A stretch of 6,120 bases of DNA from HGM13233 sp900762805 (GTDB lineage Bacteria > Bacillota > Clostridia > Oscillospirales > Ruminococcaceae). The stretch's first letter is position 1. Each line of letters starts with the position of its first letter. The stretch is taken from assembly GCA_937993755.1 (NCBI GenBank), contig CALKMA010000030.1, positions 1-6,120 on the forward strand. The letters run 5' to 3'. Below the pieces are notes generated by a model, which saw only the letters and a list, made by a program, of their open reading frames with translations, was not told where the DNA came from and did no database searches. The position numbers were made by a program, and so were the translations under genes. Of the stretch, positions 1 through 5,730 are shown piece after piece.

Positions 1-49
1 TAAAAAGCGAGTGTTCTTACAGCCTTTCAAATGCTATAAGAACACTCGC
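1..49 (-). terminator. Rho-independent terminator of the tRNA operon
   Basis: A 13-bp perfect inverted repeat pairs 7-19 with 37-49. After one mismatch it continues with three more pairs (21-23 with 33-35), leaving a loop of about 9 nt. Read on the minus strand, the stem is followed at once by TTTTTA at 6-1. It lies three bases beyond the encoded CCA end of tRNA-Pro, so it is the natural end of the tRNA transcript. The stem is mixed AT/GC rather than GC-only but long enough to be convincing. Confidence 0.88.
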
Positions 50-51
50 CA

Positions 52-127
52 TGGTCGGAGTGAGAGGACTTGAACCTCCGGCCTCTTGGTCCCGAACCAA
101 GCGCTCTACCACCTGAGCTACACCCCG
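52..127 (-). tRNA. tRNA-Pro (anticodon CGG), CCA encoded
   Basis: The reverse complement folds into a full cloverleaf. The acceptor stem CGGGGTG pairs with CACTCCG with one G-U pair. The D stem is GCTC/GAGC. The anticodon stem CTTGG/CCAAG encloses loop TTCGGGA, so the anticodon at positions 34-36 is CGG, reading proline codon CCG. The base 3' of the anticodon is G, as expected for proline tRNAs (m1G37). The T arm is GGAGG-TTCAAGT-CCTCT with one G-U pair. The discriminator is A and the 3' CCA is encoded (52-54 on the plus strand read TGG). It is the second gene of a two-tRNA unit, 7 nt after tRNA-Gln. A CGG-anticodon proline tRNA fits a genome rich in CCG codons. Confidence 0.96.
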
Positions 128-134
128 AAAAAAA

Positions 135-208
135 TGGTTGCGGAACTAGGATTCGAACCCAGACAAACAGAGTCAGAGTCTGCCGTGCTACCGTTACACA
201 ATTCCGCA
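135..208 (-). tRNA. tRNA-Gln (anticodon CTG), CCA encoded
   Basis: The reverse complement forms a cloverleaf with acceptor stem TGCGGAA/TTCCGCA. The anticodon stem GCAGA/TCTGT (one G-U pair) encloses loop CTCTGAC, giving anticodon CTG for codon CAG. The T loop is TTCGAAT, the discriminator is A, and CCA is encoded at 137-135. The GACTCTGACTC anticodon-arm signature is typical of glutamine tRNAs. Its 5' end lies only about 7 nt from the predicted transcription start, so it is the first gene of the Gln-Pro operon. Confidence 0.96.
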
Positions 209-221
209 ACATTCGAACATA

Positions 222-249
222 ATTATAGCTTTTTTTTCGCGAATGTCAA
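222..249 (-). promoter_or_regulatory. Consensus sigma-A promoter of the tRNA operon
   Basis: On the minus strand TTGACA (249-244) and TATAAT (227-222) are both exact consensus hexamers, separated by 16 nt. The predicted start is near 215, only a few bases before tRNA-Gln. Upstream of the -35 the minus strand is A-rich (several A runs between 251 and 287), resembling an UP element, as is common for stable RNA genes. A small hairpin (GCGG, five A, CCGC) abuts the -35 box. Confidence 0.9.
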
Positions 250-328
250 GCGGTTTTTCCGCTCTTTTACAACTTTTTTCAAAAAAGAACCGGCAAAGGG
301 CGTTCTGCCGCCGCAATGTGTCCTCTCC

Positions 329-354
329 GGCCATTGCCGGCCGGCAATATGGCC
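329..354. repeat. Near-perfect palindrome
   Basis: The 12-nt arm 329-340 (GGCCATTGCCGG) is followed with no loop by its reverse complement at 341-354, interrupted only by a two-base AT insertion. The core GCCGGCCGGC is self-complementary. It sits just left of the first tandem repeat unit. It has no T tract, so it is not a terminator. It may be a junction or structural element; function unknown. Confidence 0.6.
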
Positions 355-356
355 TT

Positions 357-835
357 CGTCTGCTGCCATAGGACGCGGTTCGTCTCTCTGGGGCGCGGCC
401 GCTGCGCCGCTCGTTATATTGCCCGCTGCGCGGCCTGCCGCGCGGCTCGCGCCATACGGCCGCCGCATGGTCTGCCGCTCTGCCGGTTTCTTGTGTGCCC
501 ATTCCGGCCTGTCTGTTTTTGTCTTGTTTGTTTTTTAATCCAGTATAGCGCCGGAGGCCTCAGGCTGTATCGTCTGCTTTTGCGGTTTTCAGTGCCCGCC
601 ATTGGGCGCGGTCCGTCTCTCTGGGGCGCGGCCGCTGCGCCGCTCGTTATATTGCCCGCTGCGCGGCCTGTCGCATGGCCTGCAGCATGGTCTGCCGCTC
701 TGCCGGTTTTTGTGTGCCCATTCCGGCCTGTCTGTTTTTGCCTTGTTTGTTTTTTGCTCCAGATAGCGACGAAGGCTTGAGGGTATATCGTCTGCTTTTG
801 TACCTACGATGCCCGCCATTAAGCGGTGCCCCGGC
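357..835. repeat. Tandem direct repeat, unit about 214-218 nt, two copies plus a partial third
   Basis: Each unit opens with CGTCTGC, at 357, 571 and 789, giving periods of 214 and 218 nt. The third copy fades out between about 815 and 835. Conservation is uneven. Positions 374-437 match 607-670 with one mismatch. Positions 465-536 match about 685-755 with one single-base indel and very few substitutions, including the pyrimidine/T-rich stretch near 500-536. The linkers between these blocks are diverged and carry indels: 13 nt between the blocks, and about 19 nt missing near the start of copy one. No transposase, terminal inverted repeats or short regular spacers are present, so it is neither a recognisable insertion sequence nor a CRISPR array. 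Confidence 0.85.
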
Positions 836-857
836 TCCCCGCACTTCTGATGCGGCT

Positions 858-944
858 CTGCGGCCCTCATAGCGGCCCATGCCGGCATGACGGACGCCGT
901 CATCATTGATGGCCGCATCGCCGCTCAGGATATTGACGGCAGGC
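858..944 (-). pseudogene. Inverted valS-like gene fragment
   Basis: The minus strand of this 87-nt stretch aligns without gaps to 2327-2413 of the valS gene in this window, with 75 of 87 bases identical by my hand alignment. The reading frame is preserved: it encodes PAVNILSGDAAINDDG and continues with a RHAGMGRYEGRR-like stretch, against PAVNILNGDATINENG and GRYAGMDRYEARR in ValS (about residues 291-319). The segment is the conserved stretch that follows the editing domain. At least nine of the twelve differences change the amino acid, as expected for unconstrained drift. Clear similarity stops at both ends, apart from a possible gapped extension to about 815. It is either a local inverted duplication or a relic of another valS copy. 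It has no start, no ribosome binding site and none of the catalytic motifs. Confidence 0.75.
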
Positions 945-1166
945 CGCTCTGTCTGCCTCGGCCCCGCTGCGCTGCAAAGCAAAACATTTCCTGCAGCCCT
1001 GATTCGACAGCTTTCGCCGGGGCTGCGGCGGTACAATAATACCGGCGTCTCGAGCAACGAGGCAAGCCCGAAGCGGCTCTGTCCATGGCGGGCCGGCTGC
1101 CGCGCAGCGCTTTGCTGCCGTGCTGAAAAGGCCGGCGCGCTTCCGGGATGCCGGAGAGGAGAAATC

Positions 1167-1397
1167 ATGTCAAATACCGACCGTGTCGTATGCCGCAACA
1201 TCCGAAGCTGCCGTGAGCAGCGCTGCCACACGCAGGAGCAGCTGGCCTATGAGGCCGAGCTGAGCGTATCGCACCTGAGCAAGATCGAGCGCGGGGTGAC
1301 CAGCCCTACCGTCAGGACGCTGGCGCGCATCGCCGGTGCGCTGGAGGTGCCCATCGAGGCCTTCTTCTGCGACCCGTCCGCCGCAGCCCGCACTTGA
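1167..1397 (+). CDS. Small XRE-family helix-turn-helix DNA-binding protein
   Basis: This 76-residue protein is almost entirely one Cro/C1-type HTH domain. Residues about 9-67 contain the family pattern: an N-terminal helix with NIRSCREQ, the helix-turn-helix at TQEQLAYEAELSVSHLSKIE (about 22-41), then GVTSPTVRTLARIAGALEV and a terminal IEAFF. The SHLSKIERG segment is the recognition-helix signature. The start at 1167 is chosen because AGAGGAG at 1155-1161 stands 5 nt before it; the frame is open further upstream to an ATG at 906, but that extension encodes nothing recognisable. No sensor, enzyme or membrane domain is present, so the ligand and targets are unknown. I see no good promoter for it. 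Its stop codon overlaps the -35 box of the valS promoter, so the two genes are physically tight but separately promoted. It may autoregulate; that is inference. Confidence 0.88.
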   Translation: MSNTDRVVCRNIRSCREQRCHTQEQLAYEAELSVSHLSKIERGVTSPTVRTLARIAGALEVPIEAFFCDPSAAART

Positions 1398-1421
1398 CAG
1401 TTTTCAACAAACGGTTATAAT
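1394..1421 (+). promoter_or_regulatory. Consensus sigma-A promoter of valS
   Basis: TTGACA (1394-1399) and TATAAT (1416-1421) are exact consensus hexamers with a 16-nt spacer, the same geometry as the tRNA promoter on the other strand. The -35 box overlaps the TGA stop (1395-1397) of the HTH gene. The predicted transcription start is near 1428, which leaves a valS leader of about 30 nt, too short for a T-box riboswitch. A short inverted pair GTTA/TAAC (1414-1417, 1428-1431) flanks the start region but is too small to call an operator. Confidence 0.9.
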
Positions 1422-1457
1422 GGTTGGTAACGATATATCCGAAAGCGGGGGTAGCCC

Positions 1458-4073
1458 ATGCAGCTCGAAAAAGTTTACGAACCATCTGCCGTTGAAGACA
1501 AGATATACAAAAAGTGGGAAGACGGCCATTATTTTCACGCCGTTGTCGATCCGGCCAAGAGGCCCTATTCCATCGTTATCCCGCCGCCCAACATCACGGG
1601 TCAGCTCCACATGGGGCATGCGCTCGACGAAACGCTGCAGGATATCATCATTCGCACCCGGCGGATGCAGGGCTATTCGGCGCTCTGGCTGCCCGGCACC
1701 GACCATGCGTCGATCGCCACCGAGGCCAAGATCGTTGAAAAGCTGCGTCAGGAGGGCACCTCGAAGGAGGCGCTCGGCCGCGATCAGTTTCTTGTGCGCG
1801 CCTGGCAGTGGAAGGAGCAGTACGGCAGCCGCATCGTGACGCAGCTTAAAAAGCTCGGCTCCTCCTGCGATTGGGACCGCCTGCGCTTTACCATGGACGA
1901 GGGCTGCAACAAGGCCGTCGTCGAGGTCTTCTGCCGCCTGTACGAGGAAGGCTCCATCTATCAGGGCGAGCGCATCATCAACTGGTGCCCCCACTGCAAC
2001 ACCTCCATTTCCGATGCTGAGGTCGAGTTCGAGGAGCAGGAGGGCAGCTTCTGGCACATCCGCTATCCGCTCAAGGACGGCAACGGCTGGCTGGAGATTG
2101 CCACCACCCGCCCCGAAACGCTGCTGGGCGACACGGCTGTCGCCGTCAACCCTGACGACGAGCGCTACAAGGATATGGTCGGCAAGCTGCTGGTGCTGCC
2201 GTTGGTGGGGCGCGAGATCCCGATCATTGCCGATGAATATGTCGATCGTGAATTCGGCACCGGCGCTGTCAAGATCACACCGGCGCACGACCCCAATGAC
2301 TTTGAGGTCGGCCGCCGCCACGCGCTGCCCGCCGTCAATATCCTGAACGGCGATGCGACCATCAATGAAAACGGCGGCCGCTATGCCGGCATGGACCGTT
2401 ACGAGGCCCGCAGGTCTATTGTGGCCGATCTGGAGGCCGGCGGCTATCTGGTGGGCATCGAGCCGCATGTCCACAACGTCGGCACCTGCTACCGCTGCGG
2501 CACCACGGTCGAGCCGTGGCTGTCCAAGCAGTGGTTCGTCAGAATGAAGCCGCTGGCTGAGCCGGCCATCGAGGCCGTGCGGAGCGGGAAGATAAAATTC
2601 GTGCCGGCGCGCATGGAAAAAATCTACTATAACTGGATGGAGAACATCCGCGACTGGTGCATTTCGCGTCAGCTCTGGTGGGGACACCGCATCCCGGCCT
2701 ACTACTGCGACGATTGCGGCGAGATGGTCGTCTCGCGCACCGCGCCGGCCTGCTGCCCCAAGTGCGGCAAGCCGATGCGGCAGGATGAGGACACTCTCGA
2801 CACCTGGTTTTCCTCGGCGCTCTGGCCCTTTTCGACGCTCGGCTGGCCCGATAAAACGCCCGAACTCGATTACTTCTACCCGACCAATACGCTGGTCACC
2901 GGCTACGATATCATCTTTTTCTGGGTGGCCCGCATGATCTTTTCGGGGCTCAGGCATATGGGCGATATCCCGTTTGAAACGGTGTTCTTCCACGGCCTTG
3001 TGCGCGACGCGCAGGGGCGCAAGATGTCCAAATCGCTGGGCAACGGCATCGATCCGCTCGATATCATAGATACCTACGGCGCCGACGCGCTGCGCTTCAC
3101 GCTGGTGAGCGGCGTCAGCCCCGGCAACGATATGCGCTTTTCCGAGGAAAAGGTCCGGTCCTACCGCAATTTCTGCAACAAGATATGGAATGCCGCCCGC
3201 TTTGTGCTGATGAACGGAGTTGACGACGTCGTTCCCGGCTCGCTGCCGGCCGAGCTGATGGTCGAGGAAAAATGGGTGCTGTCGCGCTTCAATGATCTGG
3301 TGGCGCAGGTTTCGGAGAATTTTGAGAAATTCGAGCTTGGCGTGGCCGCCCAGAAGATCTACGATTTCACATGGGACATCTTCTGCGACTGGTACATCGA
3401 GCTGGCCAAGCTGCGCCTCAATTCGGGCGACGAGAAGCAGGCGCAGGGCGCCCGTCAGGTGCTGGTGTATGTGCTGACCGGTATTCTCAAGCTGCTGCAC
3501 CCCTATATGCCCTACATCACCGAAGAAATTTATGACGCGCTGCCGCACGACTGTGAGAGCATCATGATCAGCCGTTACCCGGAGGCCGGCGAGGACCTCG
3601 ACTTCCGGCAGGAGGAGAACGACTTCTCCCGCGTCATGGATCTCATCCGAGCCATCCGCGTCATGCGCGCCGACATGAATGTGCCGCCCGCCCAAAAAAC
3701 TGAGATCATCGTGGAAACGCCCTTTGCGGAGCTGTTCGGCAGCTGCGCCGAGTTCATCCGGCGCCTGGCCTCCGGCTCGCAGGTGCGCGTGGTGGAGCGG
3801 TACGATGCCGAGGGCTGCGCGCAGGCCGTCAGCGCCTCGGCCCGCGCCCTCATCCCGATGGATCAGCTGGTCGATAAGGACAAGGAGCGCGCCCGCCTGC
3901 AAAAGGAGCTGGAAGCGGCCGAAAAGGAGATCGCCGCGCTGTCGGCCCGCCTGTCCAATGAGAATTTCGTCTCCCGCGCGCCCGAAAAGGTCGTGAACGG
4001 GGAGCGCGAAAAGCTGGCCAGGGCCGAGGAGCGCAAAAGGATGATCGAAACCGGCCTTGCCTCATTGGGGTGA
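1458..4073 (+). CDS. valS: Valyl-tRNA synthetase
   Basis: This class I aminoacyl-tRNA synthetase (871 residues, normal bacterial length) charges tRNA-Val with valine in the cytoplasm. The catalytic signature PPPNITGQLHMGH carries the HIGH-type motif HMGH at residues 51-54, and KMSKS is at 522-526. The CP1 editing domain, which removes misacylated threonine, lies at roughly 190-340. It is marked by TTRPET (216-221) and GTGAVKITPAHDPND (267-281). Cysteine pairs typical of zinc-knuckle segments appear at C417/C420 and C432-C433/C436. The anticodon-binding helices follow KMSKS. The last 70 residues (from about 801, MDQLVDKDKERARLQKEL) form the charged coiled-coil tRNA-binding arm of ValRS. The start is supported by the family N-terminus (LEKVYEPSAVEDKIYKKWE). 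The ribosome binding site is a weak GGGGG run at 1447-1451, 6 nt from the ATG. All key motifs are intact. It is probably a single-gene transcript bounded by its own promoter and terminator. A short stretch of the gene (2327-2413) has an inverted copy at 858-944. Confidence 0.98.
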   Translation: MQLEKVYEPSAVEDKIYKKWEDGHYFHAVVDPAKRPYSIVIPPPNITGQLHMGHALDETLQDIIIRTRRMQGYSALWLPGTDHASIATEAKIVEKLRQEGTSKEALGRDQFLVRAWQWKEQYGSRIVTQLKKLGSSCDWDRLRFTMDEGCNKAVVEVFCRLYEEGSIYQGERIINWCPHCNTSISDAEVEFEEQEGSFWHIRYPLKDGNGWLEIATTRPETLLGDTAVAVNPDDERYKDMVGKLLVLPLVGREIPIIADEYVDREFGTGAVKITPAHDPNDFEVGRRHALPAVNILNGDATINENGGRYAGMDRYEARRSIVADLEAGGYLVGIEPHVHNVGTCYRCGTTVEPWLSKQWFVRMKPLAEPAIEAVRSGKIKFVPARMEKIYYNWMENIRDWCISRQLWWGHRIPAYYCDDCGEMVVSRTAPACCPKCGKPMRQDEDTLDTWFSSALWPFSTLGWPDKTPELDYFYPTNTLVTGYDIIFFWVARMIFSGLRHMGDIPFETVFFHGLVRDAQGRKMSKSLGNGIDPLDIIDTYGADALRFTLVSGVSPGNDMRFSEEKVRSYRNFCNKIWNAARFVLMNGVDDVVPGSLPAELMVEEKWVLSRFNDLVAQVSENFEKFELGVAAQKIYDFTWDIFCDWYIELAKLRLNSGDEKQAQGARQVLVYVLTGILKLLHPYMPYITEEIYDALPHDCESIMISRYPEAGEDLDFRQEENDFSRVMDLIRAIRVMRADMNVPPAQKTEIIVETPFAELFGSCAEFIRRLASGSQVRVVERYDAEGCAQAVSASARALIPMDQLVDKDKERARLQKELEAAEKEIAALSARLSNENFVSRAPEKVVNGEREKLARAEERKRMIETGLASLG

Positions 4074-4117
4074 GGCGGCCGCCGTCATCCGTCTTTCGAC
4101 ATAATATGTGCGCACGG

Positions 4118-4160
4118 TGTGCTATCCTGTCATCTGACAGGATAGCACATTTTTGTTTTT
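4118..4160 (+). terminator. Rho-independent terminator after valS, abutting spoIIAA
   Basis: A perfect 15-bp inverted repeat (4118-4132 with 4135-4149, so a practical loop of about 4 nt) is followed by a T-rich tail TTTTTGTTTTT (4150-4160). This is a strong intrinsic terminator 44 nt after the valS stop. The spoIIAA ribosome binding site begins at 4161, the very next base, so the hairpin also lies in what would be the spoIIA leader for any promoter further upstream. Confidence 0.9.
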
Positions 4161-4172
4161 GGAGGAAAAAGA

Positions 4173-4505
4173 ATGGCAGCTGTGACTTTTGAAACGCGCG
4201 GCGGGCGGCTGGTCGCCAGCATGACGGGCGAGATTGACCATCATTCGGCGGCGCCGCTGCGCGAGAGCATTGACAGGGCCTACCGGCTGGCCGGTGCGCG
4301 CGAGCTGACGCTCGATTTTTCCGGCGTTACCTTTATGGACAGCTCGGCCGTCGGCCTTATCATGGGGCGGCACAAGAAGGCCGCGGCGGCCGGCGGCCGG
4401 GTCAGCATCTGCGGCTTATCGCCGTCCTGCGAACGCATCGTCCATATGTCGGGCGTCACGCAGGTACTCAACATCAAGGAGGACGATCATGAAAGCATCA
4501 ACTAA
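4173..4505 (+). CDS. spoIIAA: Anti-sigma F factor antagonist SpoIIAA
   Basis: This 110-residue single STAS-domain protein is the antagonist arm of the sigma-F switch. When unphosphorylated it binds SpoIIAB and releases sigma-F in the forespore; SpoIIAB inactivates it by phosphorylation, and the SpoIIE phosphatase (not in this window) reverses that in known sporulators. The phosphorylation segment reads DFSGVTFMDSSAVGLIMGR. Its second serine is residue 58, the same position as the phosphorylated Ser58 of the Bacillus subtilis protein. The start at 4173 is supported by GGAGG at 4161-4165, 7 nt upstream. The 3' end overlaps spoIIAB by 17 nt in another frame, pointing to translational coupling. 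No sigma-A or convincing sigma-H promoter is visible between the valS terminator and the start codon. Confidence 0.97.
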   Translation: MAAVTFETRGGRLVASMTGEIDHHSAAPLRESIDRAYRLAGARELTLDFSGVTFMDSSAVGLIMGRHKKAAAAGGRVSICGLSPSCERIVHMSGVTQVLNIKEDDHESIN

Positions 4506-4932
4506 CACCTTTACCATCCGGTTTGACGCCCGCTCCTGCAATGAAGCGTTTGCGCGCGGCGTCGTCAGCGCCTTTGTGGCGCAGCTCGATCCCACCATCA
4601 CAGAGCTGGCCGACATCAAAACGGCCGTGTCAGAGGCCGTTACCAACTGCATTGTCCATGCCTACCGCGACACGGTGGGCAAGATCTACATAACCGGGTC
4701 GATCAGCGGCGACACGGTGCGCATCGCCGTGCGCGATACGGGGGCCGGCATCGAGGACATTGCCCTCGCCATGACACCGGAGTACACCACGGCGCCGGAG
4801 GGCGAACGCTCAGGGCTGGGCTTTTCGGTGATGGCTGCTTTTATGGACCGCGTTCGGGTGCGCTCGCGTCCCGGCAAGGGCACCACCGTCACGCTCACCA
4901 AGCGCATCCGATCGCGGAGCCGCACGGCATGA
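4489..4932 (+). CDS. spoIIAB: Anti-sigma F factor / serine kinase SpoIIAB
   Basis: This 147-residue GHKL-fold ATPase/kinase binds sigma-F and phosphorylates SpoIIAA. The N box is SEAVTNCIVHAY, with catalytic-type E49 and Mg-coordinating N53. The G1 box is DTGAGI (83-88) and the G2 region is GERSGLGFSVM (105-115). The family's GKGTTVTLTK strand closes the fold near residue 138. The length is close to the B. subtilis protein (146). A strong AAGGAGG (4476-4482) inside spoIIAA stands 6 nt before the ATG. The final codons overlap the sigF start in an ATGA junction (4929-4932). The tail ends in a short Arg/Ser-rich extension (RIRSRSRTA), probably disordered. All switch functions appear intact. Confidence 0.97.
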   Translation: MKASTNTFTIRFDARSCNEAFARGVVSAFVAQLDPTITELADIKTAVSEAVTNCIVHAYRDTVGKIYITGSISGDTVRIAVRDTGAGIEDIALAMTPEYTTAPEGERSGLGFSVMAAFMDRVRVRSRPGKGTTVTLTKRIRSRSRTA

Positions 4933-5600
4933 AGGCGGCCGCCTCCGACCGGGAGGCCTTTATCGCCGCCAACGTCGGGCTGGTACACGCCTGCGCCCAC
5001 CGCTTCCGCGGGCGCGGCATCGAATATGACGACCTGTTTCAGGCCGGCTGTCTGGGGCTTGTCAAGGCCTGCGACGCCTTTGATACGGCGCGCGGCGTCA
5101 TGTTTTCGACCTACGCCGTGCCGGTCATCCTGGGAGAGATCAAAAAGCTGTTCCGCGACGGCGGCACCGTCAAGGTCAGCCGTCAGCTCAAGGAGCTTTC
5201 CCTCCGCATAGCCCGCGAGGCCGACCGTTACACGGCGCTGCACGGCATCGAGCCGACCGTCAGCGAGCTGGCGGCGGCCATGGGGGTCGAGGAGAGCCGC
5301 GTTGTGGAGGCCATCGGCTGTGCGCGGGCGCCGCTGTCGCTGACCGCTGAGGATGATGAGGACGAGGGGCGCACCATCGACATTGCCACCGAACCGCCCG
5401 AAGAGCGCATCACCGAGCTGCTTTCGCTGGGCGAAGCCATCAGCCGGCTGCCGGAGGAGGATCAGATCATCGTGCGGCTGCGCTTTGTCGAAAGCAAAAC
5501 GCAGGCGCAGACGGCGGCGGTGCTGGGCACCACGCAGGTGCAGATCTCGCGCCGTGAGCGCCGGCTGATCAAGCAGCTGCGGCTGATGATGTGCGACTGA
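4929..5600 (+). CDS. sigF: RNA polymerase sporulation sigma factor SigF
   Basis: This 223-residue sigma-70-family factor directs the first forespore-specific transcription. Region 2 covers about 15-80: GIEYDDLFQAGCLGLVKACDAFD is the core-binding segment 2.2, and FSTYAVPVILGEIKKLFRDGG is the -10 recognition segment. Region 3 follows (about 82-135, with VKVSRQLKEL). Region 4 (about 172-220) contains the -35 helix-turn-helix around KTQAQTAAVLGTTQVQISRRE. Gene order and the FSTYAVP/GTVKVSR signatures favour SigF over its paralogue SigG. It starts at the ATGA overlap with spoIIAB and has only a weak GGAG (4916-4919), so coupling is likely. The N-terminus before region 2.1 is about 30 residues shorter than in B. 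subtilis SigF (255 aa), with no upstream in-frame alternative consistent with the operon. An acidic linker EDDEDEG (141-147) separates regions 3 and 4. Confidence 0.96.
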   Translation: MKAAASDREAFIAANVGLVHACAHRFRGRGIEYDDLFQAGCLGLVKACDAFDTARGVMFSTYAVPVILGEIKKLFRDGGTVKVSRQLKELSLRIAREADRYTALHGIEPTVSELAAAMGVEESRVVEAIGCARAPLSLTAEDDEDEGRTIDIATEPPEERITELLSLGEAISRLPEEDQIIVRLRFVESKTQAQTAAVLGTTQVQISRRERRLIKQLRLMMCD

Positions 5601-5697
5601 ACAGCGAGGCCGGCGCGGGATTGGCGATGAAGACAGGCTGAAAGCCGATGACAGGGGAGGAGGCCGGACTGCCGCTTCATGCCGGCCCGGATATTTG

Positions 5698-5730
5698 AAG
5701 GGGCGCCGGCCGGCAGGCCGGCGCCCCTTT
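5698..5730 (+). terminator. GC-rich hairpin terminator after sigF
   Basis: A perfect 12-bp stem pairs 5700-5711 with 5716-5727 around loop GGCA. Two more A-T pairs (5698-5699 with 5728-5729) come from the flanking bases. It lies about 100 nt past the sigF stop. The T tract is only three bases (5728-5730), so its efficiency is uncertain, though the stem is very stable. Between 5601 and 5697 I see no gene, only a purine-rich run (5654-5663) with no start at proper spacing. Confidence 0.68.

Larger units (their letters stand above)
250..1152. other. Gene-free, GC-rich repeat-bearing interval
   Basis: About 900 nt lie between the tRNA promoter and the ribosome binding site of the HTH gene without a supportable gene. 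Open frames exist on both strands but none has a convincing ribosome binding site or a recognisable product, and they run through repeats and antisense of real features. The interval contains a palindrome (329-354), a tandem repeat (357 to about 835), an inverted valS-like fragment (858-944), and about 200 nt (945-1152) in which I recognise nothing. No T-box-like sequence was found. The pattern suggests decayed or rearranged DNA, but a structured RNA in the repeats cannot be excluded by eye. Confidence 0.7.

Noticed and set aside
86..780. Plus-strand open frames across the tRNAs and repeats (86-538, 316-780)
   Set aside because: The first runs through two tRNA genes in antisense and both have Arg/Ala/Cys/Pro-rich products without a domain or ribosome binding site.
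357..835. CRISPR array or insertion sequence
   Set aside because: The units are over 200 nt with only two full copies, no short regular spacers, no terminal inverted repeats and no transposase.
1003..1037. Promoter for the HTH gene (TTCGAC with TACAAT)
   Set aside because: The spacing is 23 nt, and no alternative -35 at 16-18 nt from TACAAT resembles the consensus.
906..1166. N-terminal extension of the HTH gene from an ATG at 906
   Set aside because: The extension encodes no recognisable domain and overlaps the valS fragment, whereas 1167 has AGAGGAG at ideal spacing and gives a standard small XRE protein.
647..1231. 194-codon minus-strand open frame covering the repeat, the valS fragment and part of the HTH gene in antisense
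   Set aside because: It strings together unrelated features, has no convincing ribosome binding site, and its only recognisable part is the short valS-like peptide.
1404..3902. 832-codon open frame on the minus strand
   Set aside because: It lies antisense to valS, whose motifs are complete. Long antisense frames are common opposite GC-rich genes with strong third-position bias; the product shows no recognisable domain.
4137..4176. Sigma-H-like promoter (AGGATAG ... GAAT) before spoIIAA
   Set aside because: The -10-like GAAT overlaps the start codon and the -35-like element is part of the terminator stem, so transcription from it could not give a translatable spoIIAA leader.
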